The position numbers and the translations under genes are program-made. The notes under the pieces are model-generated. The model was not told the DNA's origin and searched no databases. It saw only the letters and a program-made list of their open reading frames with translations. From Alligator mississippiensis (taxonomy: Eukaryota > Chordata > Crocodylia > Alligatoridae), in the NCBI RefSeq assembly GCF_030867095.1, contig NC_081825.1:49528501-49592500 (forward strand): DNA of 64,000 nucleotides, given 5' to 3'. Within the stretch, counting starts at the first letter, position 1. The number at the start of each line of letters is the position of its first letter. Positions 49,201 to 61,200 of the stretch are shown here, one piece after another.

Positions 49201-52200
49201 AGCAAAAAGAAAATATAAAAAGCAAGTGTATATGAGCTAGAGATGGGGTGCAGAGAAATTAAAAACCCTCCAATTTTACTTAGCATCAAGGGAAAGGAAA
49301 ACTTATGAAGTTGTGACAGTTACCTCAGTCAGAATGTCAAATGTACCTTGTGACTTTTTTTTTAATGTGTTCAATAATATATTAGATATAAAGGTAATAT
49401 ACTTTAATATTTATGATTTGTATTTAGGAAGTCTGGCTTTGACATTCCATATTTAGTTTCTTCTTGGAGCAGCACATTTACAATTCAGAAGTTTTGTCTA
49501 AATTGAGCACATTATTTGTGCTCTCTCCTGTGTTCCTTTGTCTCAACTAGTTACTTAGCTAGCCATTGTTCTTTCAAACTTAAGAGTATAGACCTCCTTC
49601 TTTAACTCCTGCTGAAATTGTTTGTACACTAACTAGAAATTGTTTGTACCCTAACTGTAATGATAGACTTTTTTCTATAGTATCTGTACTTCTTCCTTGA
49701 CAGAAACTCCTATTAAAACGAAAGTAGTCTATCAGCTGCTATTGTGCTAAACTTGCTGCACATAATTTTGTGCCTTTTGGCATCAATAGATACAAGAGAC
49801 TGAGTCTACTCTTTCACAACAGGTACTGTGTATAGAGGTCTTGATGTTTGTCAGCATTAGTAATGTCTTTTGTTTCCATTCACAACTGGATTTTTTAACT
49901 TATTTGGGTGTTCCTTTGCTCTTCTTTCCCTTCATAGTGTTGTTTTATTCTCCTGTAGATTTTGGCCCCCTTGATCCAGTTGGTATTTGTTCTTATGTGT
50001 GAGACTGGTTTCATTCTTTCTTAATGGACTCATCCCCTGATGAGGAGATTAAGTGAATAGTATTCCTCAATTTCATTGAATCCACTCAAAGCCTGACTAA
50101 CTACCTTGTGTTTTCCCAAGTCATATTAGTGTTTGTAATATGTGACTACTAAGCTTTTTTTATCAAAATATTCAGTAGATGCTTTAAAAATGTTTGCATT
50201 TTAAGTTCAAAATACCCATGTTTAATTTCCCTTAATCTTTAGCATTTTTAATATCAGAGATGCTCAATGATATGTTGCAACTCTGAATAGGATCTTAAGT
50301 CAGTGGAAATTAAGGAAAATAATTTGCTTTCTCATTATAGTGAGTTTAAAAAAAATGAAAAGGCAATAGATACCTGATTTTTTTCCAATGAGAGTTAAAA
50401 ACCAAACTGCTAATTCTCCTTCGACAACCAAATGGAAAAACTACATGGCTTCCCTGTTTATTTGCTAATTTCTTTGTATGCAAGAATTGTTAGGCCTTCT
50501 ATTGTGGGTGTCCCTTCCCACCCCTCTTACTATGGTTATATTGTCTTTATTTTCAGTGGTGAGTGGAAAGTGTTTTCTGGCAATGAGACAGGAGCTCTTT
50601 TAGGCTGGTGGATCTTCACTTGTTGGAAAAATCAGAAACAGGATCCCAGTGCCATTAAAGATGTATACATGTTGTCCAGTACTGTCTCTTCCAAAATCCT
50701 AAGAGCTATTGCACTGAAGGAGGGCTTTCACTTTGAGGTAAACTGTTGTGTAGAATCCCATGTTTTTTCACTGTGCTCCTTTGTAGTAGATCTCACTTCA
50801 GCCTTTTTGGGTTACTGCTATAGGAAACTTTGACTGGGTTCAAATGGATGGGAAATCGAGCCAAGCAACTTATGGACCAGGGGAAAACTGTTTTGTTTGC
50901 TTTTGAAGAGGCAATAGGTAAGTCATTACTGTGTACTGGAGCTATTTATACTATTAGAAAGTAAAGTGTAGATCTACTATAAAACCCAAAGTGCCTATGA
51001 AATGTAAGGCTGGAAGGAACCTCCTGGGTTATCCAGTCTAGTCCCCTGCTATTGCAGGCACCATGGGCATCTTTACAAGTGCGGGGGGGGCGGCTTGCTT
51101 TAATTAGAGCAGCTCTTGAGGTTGCTTTAATTTAACGTGGCTCTAATTAAAGCACCTGTAGCATCTCCAATTCAGTGTCCTGTACTTCAGAATGGTGGCG
51201 GGGCACTTTAACTAAAGCTTTTCAAATGAGCTGTAGTTAAAGTGCTCCCACCACCATTTGTAGCATGGGGGCGCTGAATACAGGTGATGCCGAGGCTACT
51301 GAAGTGTGCTAATTAGCATGCAGACTCGGTTATTTGACACGTGTATAGGTGCCCCATGTCTCATAAATCCTTTTGTAAACTAATCAAGCTCCACTTTAGA
51401 GTTAGCTTTTTTGCCCCCCCACTATTTCCATTGGAGGTCTTCGATAGTTGGGAATCTTTTGATTTCCAACCTCAAGTTAATTGCGAGTGGCTTATACCAA
51501 TTGTCCTTTTGGTAACATTATCCTTTACCTTATACAGCTTTCCTTCCCACTTCCTCCCTCTTTGATATTTACTCTCTTGAAGTATATGTATAAGTACTTA
51601 GGTTCTCTCTCAGCCATTGTTGTAGTCTCTCTATGAATGTTCAGTGTTATCTACTTTGGCAAAGTTTTTGCTACTTGGCATTTAAAGAGCTGACCCATGG
51701 TAGAGTGAACTTCTTGGACATTGACAACAGAATTATTAAGTAGGTTCCAGTTGCAGACTCCATATGAGCCAGAAAAACACCAACTTGACTTTTAAATTTC
51801 AGGTTGGTTTCTGTGGGTGGCACTTCTAAAAATAACCAACTATTTGTGAGTGAGAAGACGTGTTATTTGGTACGCAGATGCACAGCCCCATGATACCTCT
51901 TTTCCCAAATTGCTTTTTTTGAGTAGTCCAGTACACCAGAATCAATCATGTATGGCTATTTTAGAAGGCTTTTGCACGGCTGTTTGCTGCTGTGGGAGGA
52001 ATCAGGTTTGGGATCAAACTCTGTGCTTGAGTTTCTTACTGTGAGTTGCGTGTATATGCTTTTGCATTTGCATGTAGAAAGTGCCTTTCACAAAAGAATC
52101 TGAAAGTGCTTTGTGGAATGTATTGCACTAAAATATCTGCAATGCTAGGAGTAATTTTATCCTTTAATACAGAAAAAAACACCTAAACAATAGTAACAGA

Positions 52201-55200
52201 ATGCTGGATTTATCATAATCCTTTTTTATTAATGCTTTTCAAAATCCAAGGATGTGAAAATACTTTGGTTTTATTTGTAAAACCTTTTGCAGTGTGACAC
52301 TTTCTTCCTCCACTTTTTATTTTAGGTTGATTTTTTTTCTCTTCGTAGATTTAATTTCATTTTGGTACAAAGTTCTACTCATGTTTAAATTCTTTTGTTT
52401 AGGATATATGTGTAGCCCTGCTGTCTTGGACAAAGATGGTGTTAGTGCTGCTGTTATAGCTGCAGAGATGTCTAGTTTTCTTGCAACCAAGAACTTGTCT
52501 TTGTCTCAACAGCTTAAAGCTGTCTATGAAGAGTAAGTTTAATTTCCTTCTCTAATTATCAGATTTTCTCCATTCTAAGTACTTTATAAAATAATACCCA
52601 TTAGCAAATTATTGGTATACTTTAGAATCAGAGTAGTATTTAAACAATTGTTATTATCTACTAGAAAGTTGTCAGCCCTAGGAAAACCAAAGTAAAACAT
52701 TCATTCACCATGTACCTTCCAAGAGTAAATACTCTTCATTGCCTCAAATTACTGTTCAGTTTGAGGCTTTGCATGGCAAGCTATACAGCGGTTTCACTAA
52801 TGCTGTTAGTACCACATGTACCTTGTGACCAAGGAAATACTGATATTCTGGATGTAACTTCTCTAGTCCTGTAGATGGCATGAGGTGTAGCCTCCCATCC
52901 AGCATCCAGTTTCTTTGGTGGTGTTAGAAATTACATAAAAACTGTGGATTAAAGGCATTTTGGACTGATTATTCTGAAGAATCATAGTAAGAAGCATCTT
53001 GCATTGTAAGACCTGAGTTAGAAGTTAGGTACCTAGAAAGAAGGTACGTAGAAAGAAGTTCACAAATTTTTCATGCTATAAGAAGAACCACTGATTACTG
53101 AATGATTATAGGTATGAAATGTAGCATGATGCCTCTATTTCAACAGAAGTCCTCCCTGTAGGGTTTAAGATGTGCCTTTCTTCTGATGCCTCTGTGCTAT
53201 TTGACAGTAGGTATGTCTACATGTGCTTTTACACACGCCTAAGCTGAATGTGCATTAGCCTAATCGGCATGTGGGCGGGCATGTCTACACATGCACACAC
53301 TAATGCACGTTAACATGGGTGTACAGACCAATTTGGGACTAAAGTTAATTTCAAGTCAACAGACACACACCACGTTAATGCACATTAGCACATCTACACA
53401 TTCACTAATGCGATTTAGTTGTTTACGCATAAATTTGATGCCTGCTTTATGCAAGTATCAAATTTAGGCTTGATTAGCCTTAAATCACCATTTTTAAGGT
53501 GCATTACATGTAGACCTGTGCTCTTAATGCGCCTTAAATCGGGCTAATGCGCATTAAATGTGCACATGTAGATGCCCTGTGTCTGTTACAGCCAGACTTG
53601 GAAATCAAATGATGTCCATCTAAAGTTACTTCTGGAGTACACAATGAAAGCTTTAGATGCAGAAAAGAAAGATACAGCTAAGGGTTAGTCATCCTTCCAA
53701 CCTTTTTAGTTTAAACCTAAATGAGCTGTGATTCCACCCTAAGCTCTGGGAAAAGAGACGTTTTAAGACATCCTAGAAGTCACTTACAGATTTTTTTCAA
53801 GAAGAGATAGAAAGGAAGGTTGCTTTAGAGATTAATTAGCCAATTTGGGCAAAGTGCTGGATTGATGATCATGTTAGCCTGGCATGCAACCAGTAGTTCT
53901 GGTTATTTAGATCAGTCCTCAGTTATGTTGCCTGTTCTGCCCAGTGTATAATCTGATTTATTTTGCAAGATGGTATCTGGGCTCTGTACTAGTACATCTA
54001 GCAACCCGAATAAAATGTGTTGAACTCATCCAGTTTCATGGGCCTGCTGTGGAAACCATGCCACACACAGTGCTGTTCCAGCTGGTCTGCATGTGGTGCT
54101 TGCAGGTGCCACATGCTGCCCGGGTCCCGGACCAGCTGAGGCAGGTATTGTGTGTAGCAGTTTGACTGAAGCAGGTCGTGCTTGTGGTGCAGCTGCTGCT
54201 CCAGCCAGTCTGGGATCTGCACTATGCACCCCTGGCTGGACTGCAGTATATGCAGTGCCAGTTCCAAGTTCTCTGGGATGTGCCGCAGGTGCCTGCACCC
54301 TGTGTGTGGCGCGCATCTAGGGCCCTGCCCCCAGGCCTGGTCCAGAGTACACTCTGCCTCATGTTGGTGTGAGTGTTCAGACCCCAGGGCAGCACTGGGA
54401 CTGGATGATGGGGCTCCATGGGCCCTATCTGGCCCACAAGCCACATGTTTGACACCACTGACCTAGATGATAGCTGAAAAATATCAACTAAAAGAAGCGG
54501 TTCAGTTGAAGTTTAAAATCTTCTCCCTCACAACAGGGAAGCTTCAACTGCATTTGCTTTTAAAGTTTGGTGGAAGAGCTTTTCTGCTAGTGTATCTTCC
54601 TTGACAACTCTCGCTTCAGCAATACCAGCCTGCATTCTAGTTCTGAAACAATCTGGGCCGTCAGTTTCTTAAGCATCCATCTAGCAGTAATACCTGCCTA
54701 TCACCGTTCAATAAGTGACAGTTGGGCATGCTGTGTTTTCCTATCCTAGAATGGCTAGTTTTTTGTGGGCTTTAATCAAGTCTTGGGGTTTTTTCTTTCC
54801 TATGTTTGAAAGATCATTTTTTCCTTTCTAATTATAAAAATTATATTTGCACAGCAATTAAAATAAAGGTGTGGGAGATGGAAGTTGATGTTAAACCAAG
54901 TCAGTTTTAGTTTTTTGTTTTTTAAATGTAAGTGGAAAAGTGTATGCTACAGCTCAGGTGACTGCGAGGATCAGTTTTTCTTATATTATTACATCTTTTA
55001 TATACACAAAGATAGAATAGTGCCTACTGTATGTACTCTGTGTTTAAGTATGTTATATGCTCTATTTGCTTATGTTTTGCCATAATAGGTATGGATTCCA
55101 TATTACTAAAGCTTCATATTTTATCTGCCATGATCCTAAGACTATTGAAGAACTGTTTGAGAATCTGAGGAATCATGATGGAAAGAAGAACACTTACCCA

Positions 55201-58200
55201 AAATCTTGTGGTAGATTTAAAGTTTCTGGAGTAAGAGATCTAACAACCGGCCATGATAGCAGCCAACCTGATAAAAAGGCTGTGAGTTTTGTTTCACTTC
55301 AGTAAACCTTAAATTAGGAGAAAAGAATTCAAAACTACCATTTAAGTAATACACAAATTATTACCTTGGGCCAGAACGTTATCTTGTCTCATTTGTGCAA
55401 CATAACAGGGTTTGAGCTGGAAAGAGGATGAAACTTGTGGGAACTGTAGTACCACAAGCACCTTTTGCTTTTAACTCATTAGTGAAGGGATTTTCAGCGT
55501 TGGCATTGATACAGTAAATGTAGAATATACCTAACTTGTATTTAAGTCAGGTCTGAGGGCGTATTAGAATCATGATTCTATAGGCGTTTATCTTTTTTGC
55601 ATACAACATACACATTTTCCCCCCAAACTAGATATTTCCTCACTGGAAAGGAAGCAAGCCTGGAGACACTGTGCATGCCATGCAGCTGCCAAGAAGGCTG
55701 CTGCTTGTGTCTGGCTATTGGCTGAGCAATGTAGCTTGTGCCTAAAGCAGCAAGTGAGCTGCTCATAGTATCTTGATGAGGCTATATAGGGAACTACTTA
55801 GAGTACAGAACAAATGTTCTTGGGGCTGCCCTTGCAAGTGTGTGGGGCCTAACCTTGTGTGACAAAGTAAATCCTCCTGGGAACATGGAGTTGTTACCAG
55901 ATTTGCTCATCACCTTGGGGTGTGCTCATTTATTAGGGATACGTTTCTAGGGTCTTGTAATTCTATCAATCTGCTGCTTGTGTTACTTGTGTTTCAATAT
56001 GGAGTTATATATCGCCCTTCTGCAAGTCCTCACTCCCAGTGGAGCTATCTTGCAAGACTCAGTTCCAATGGGGCTGGGTTCCTCCAGTTAGCAAATCAGT
56101 CATACACACAAACACACGCAGATTAATGTGACACGCCTGACCTGGCCGGGTTGATCAGCATGGACAGGCTGACACCTTCATATGTCAAGAATCAGTTCAT
56201 CAGAGCAACAATAAACTGCAGTCGGACACAAGCACACAGTTAAGCAGAATACCTTTGAATCTGGCTGGGTGTCCAGCTGATACCCTCATGGGCTAGCATT
56301 CAGTTCATAAAGGCACGTCTGAGCCAAACTGGGTTAATCAGCCTGTACAAGATGATCCCCTTATGTGTTTCAAACTCAGCACATCCCAATCTTTAGCCTC
56401 TTGATGAGCAGAACCCACAGTATTTTTGGGCTTCACAGGGATCTTTAGTTTAGATAAAAGAAGCGTTGCTGCAGAGCAAGTGGGGAAGGAGAAGTAGAGA
56501 AGGAAAAATGTACCCAGTTACTACCAGTTTGTCTATAAAAGTTATTTATTGCTAAGTATATGAAAAATATAATGGTACTAATAGTAATAGATGTGCAAAG
56601 GAAAAACAAACACAAACAATTACAATACTACCTTGGTTTCACTAAGTATTTGGGGAAACTTAGCTCAAGTTTAACTAATACAGTTCAGGTTCAGAAATCT
56701 ATGCCTAGAGAGAGAAAAGAGAGAGCAAGAGCTGGGATCTTACCAGTCCAAGGCACTCGGGTTGCAATGCTGACAGGTAAAGTTCTTAGCACAATCCTTG
56801 AAGGGAGGTGATCCGTTTCTTCCAGCTTCTCGAGAACAACAGCAGATGGTGTCAGAGAGACTTCTGCTCTTGAAGCACACACACACTTTGCTGCTTTTTT
56901 TACAGATTTTTATACCCTCAGTTCAGCTTCTTCAAAGCATTCTTAATAATGTAAATCATTGTCTTTTCTCTTGACAAAGGGTTATCTGGTTTGGAACATC
57001 TCAAAAAACTGATTGATAATCAGGAAAACATAATGTTAAGGAGTAGCCATACACTTAGGAGCCAGCTTGAAATTCCTATGGATAGCAGATATACTGATGG
57101 GATAGCTCATGGTTTCTTCAGAAACAATAGATAGCTTGCAGCATCAAGGTTTGGGATTTTTACTTGTTGTGAGCAAGCCTCAGCTTAGCATGACTTTTCC
57201 AGATCTTACTATAGTCTTTTAACAGACTTAAGGCAATTATTGGAGTGTTCATAACCTTTGGTGGGGAGGACTTCCACCAGTTGTCTCAGGAAAAGTATGA
57301 CAACACTTGTGGTCAGGGCTTCAACGGGCTGGACGTTGTGATGAACCCTTTACCATTGTTCAAATGTTGCCCATACCCCCTCTGACTCGGTGTCTTTGCC
57401 TCAGCATTTCCTAACCCGGCAACTGAGTTTTAGCCAATGAAGTTTAAATAGGCCTCCCATAGTGGGACTGGGGAATGTACAGCCCAAGATGCCTATTAAA
57501 CTTTACTTCTGCTTAGAGGTGTGTGTGTGGCAGGGGGAAGTCCTTTGTAAATCCAGATTATAACTGGTCCGATAAATGCTGAGCTGGGTGTGTGCAGACA
57601 TGGGTTGATTAGCATTTGGAGCACAGATTTCCCCATCATGCAGTGCTCCCCTGCTTCTCTGATCCCAGAATTCACTGCAGTCTTTGCTTCGGGCTTTCTG
57701 TTCTCCATCTCCCATGTAAATGAATGGTCATCTGGTTCCATCTCGGATGCAAATGAGACCTAGGGCAGTTGTTTCACTCTTGGCACCCTTATCTGGAGGG
57801 TTTTAGGTGCGTCTCCCACTGCATCTTAATCAGTTTTGTTTAGGTAGAGGAGGGGAGGAAAATTCTTTGTGAGTCAGACAGGCTGCGTCCTGTGCCAGGG
57901 TTCCCCAAGAACACGGACCTGAGAGGTAACAGTGTGTTCAGGAAGCGTTGCATCCCAGGAAACAGTTTGGGTGAGGCAGTAGGCAGCACCAGCTTCCTGT
58001 CACTCCCAGCCTATCTCCTGGGATACCAAACTTCCTGGGTACTCTGTGTTCCCAGGAGAACTTACCCTAGGTCACACAATCAGCCATGACTCTGGAAAAA
58101 TCCTTTTTTCTACACTCTGCCTTCCAAAAACAGATTACATGTTTTATTTGAGGGCGTGTTCTATGTGAGAAAATATGGTATTTATTTTTATTTCTGGAGC

Positions 58201-61200
58201 ATATGCATATCACATGGCTTTTTATGTATGCTGCCAACATTTGTGTTAGACTTCTAGATATGTTATCTAGGGGTGATGCATAGGCCAGAACATAACTTCA
58301 GCTTGGGTTTTGAAAATGAAGTAAAGATTGTGATCCCAATGTGATTCCTGCACAAGAGAGAAGACAACATAGTTTGTTTTTTCCATCAAAAATTAATTCT
58401 GTATATCCAGTAGCAAATCTTTAAAATGTGATTCTCTGTTACGCGTCTGTATTTCTAGATTCTTCCTACCAGTAAGAGTAGCCAAATGATAACATTTACT
58501 TTTGCTAATGGAGGAGTAGCTACTATGAGGACCAGTGGGACAGAACCAAAAATCAAATACTATGCTGAACTTTGTGCTCCTCCTGGAAACAGGTAAGATT
58601 TGCTTTTAGGATTAAATGCTAGTTATTTATAGGCCTCTTTCATTAAATATGATGAGTTAATTCAATTTTAATAATTATATTACTTTGGAAAAAATGCATC
58701 CTAAATTATATTTCTGTACAGTTTTTGGCATGTTCTTGTTCTCAAGGAAGTTTCACTGATGTCTTTGTTGACTTCATTAGGGAAAAGATGGGGCCCTCAC
58801 CTTGATACTATTTTTAAAAAATCAAAATAATTTTTAAAAATCCTTAAAATGTAACTTCCTTTATTTTTTTTAACCTTTCTGTTTCAAACTAACTGATAGT
58901 AGAATAGCTGATAGTATCAAAAAATGAAATGTTTTATATTTCTCTTATTACTTATTCCCTTAACTTATGTAGGTTTTAAAACTCATCTAATAAAACAAAA
59001 GCATAATTTGGTATCAGTCCATTCATTTGGCAGTAGGATGCATTTGATCCACTTTCAGAAATGTATGAATGTGAAAAGTGTCCCCTCCTCTCCTTCCAGT
59101 CACCCCACAAAGAGCTTGTTTATAATGATATAGGTCTTCTGGGGTCCTCCATTGCAGCCTCTGTACTGTTATCTTCCTTCTGATCTCCAACCAAAGACAC
59201 TAGTCCAAACTAAAATGACATGGTTGTACTGGGCTGCTATTTGTTTAGCCTTTATATATGCTAGTAACTGTCAATACCTATAGTATGCACACATTTATCA
59301 GTAGGAGCACACTCTTCACAGAACAGCCACTCTCTTTCGGACATCACTATTCTTGTACTCAAGGGAGATCTACCAAACACCTTAAAGAAGTAGGCTTGGG
59401 AGCATAATTTCATAAACTGGCTGGAAGCTAGGAACCAAAGATTGAATATCAATATTGATTTTATGACATACTACCATCTACCTGATCCCTGAAATTCTTC
59501 CTACGCTCCTTCCTTTTAATAGGTCTTGATCTTCCAGTAATCAAGATTATTTTCTTCTGCTAACTGCCTAGGAATTTCTCCTGCCTCCAGTTTCACAGCC
59601 CTATCCACTATTCTTAACAATTACTGTCTGATTTCTTCCTCAGACCTAAGGAAGAATGACACATTCAAAAGCTTGTCTAACTTTATTCTGACTATGCAGT
59701 TGGTCCAGTAAAAATACTACCCCAAAAAATCCTTGCCTCTAGCATAATTCCTGAATTGTCAGGGCTACAACATCACTCTAACGCTGCAGTAACTTCTACC
59801 TCTTTTGTCCATGTATTTTATTCTTATGTGAACTTTTCATTACTTGTAAATTATATCAGTACAATAAATACAACCATTACCATCAAACAAGAAATTTAAA
59901 TTCCCACACACCAAATTTTCAAAAGGGTAGGAGGAGGGATGAACCAGCATATGTAGTATTTTGCTCCTACGCTGCCTATTCAAACTTAATCCAAGCTGGC
60001 AGTAACAAATTGGAACCTTAGGATAGAAACAGATGTTGCTGAACTGAAGTATATCATCTGTGGCAGGACCTGTCCCACTATAGCTCATAAGCTTTACTGA
60101 GCAACACACACATTGTTCCTTGTCCTACATAAGGCCCCCTGCCCAAAACAGAACAATGGGCTATGCGTTCCCCTTGCCCAGGTATTCTCTGGGTCCCTTG
60201 CTGCCCCATGTCCAGTTCTATACTGACCCATGCCTCCACCTAAAGCATGGGCTGGTGTGGGTCCTGGCAAGGAAGGGCAGGGCATCAGGGTTTCCCCAGC
60301 TTCCTTACCATCCCTCAGTTCCTTGCCAGGAATCACACTGACCGGTGCTTCAGGCGGAGGCTTGGGTCTGCCTTGATCCCTGAATTGGGGGCATAAAGTG
60401 GCACAGAACCTGGGTAATCCTCAGCACCCTCCACATGGGGACCCATGCTTGACCCACTTTTCTGCCTGAAGAGGCCAGTATGGGTTTTGTAGGCCCAGGA
60501 TCATGGGATTCCCTGTGCTTCTATGTCAGCACACACTTGGGCTTTTCCTTGGGGTGCATGCCTGTAAGCTGGGAAAGCCAGACAGGTGCTCCAGTGCTTG
60601 AGGGACCCAGTCTTACATTGGTTGCCCAGAATCAGGCACCTCAAACACCCAGAGAACCTGTCCAGGGCGGCGGGAGACTGCAGACAGCTCCAGGCTGTTC
60701 TCACTGTCCCGCTACAAAGTAAATAGTCGTCAACCTCAATAAAGTGGCACAGTTTATTAGTATCTTTTGTCACCATGTTGATGTTGGAGGGATGTCTATT
60801 TGCTTGCCGTTTGTGCTGCCATAAAACTTAAAGCAGCACAAATATAGCAAGTGACTTCTGTTTCTACCCACGGTCTGTATAAGTTCCAGCTGAAGCAAGG
60901 CATCAAGTAGGAATGGAGACCATCCTATCAGTCTTTTTCCATATAAGGGCCAGGGCATTTTGTTGTATTAGTCTTTCTTGTACTGGCCATTTTTTGATGT
61001 TTAAGCAACAGTGTTAACTTAAAGTTTGCACAATAATTTTGGGCATTCTCAACTAAACTTAAATAAACGATAAATACTATATGCAAATTGCTGTATGTAA
61101 TTGAACTTTAAATATTTAATGTTTTATTATGTTGGCAATGTGTGCTCAAAGACACCAACCCCAACTGCATTGTGTATTACACAGATCTGATAGAAAAATA

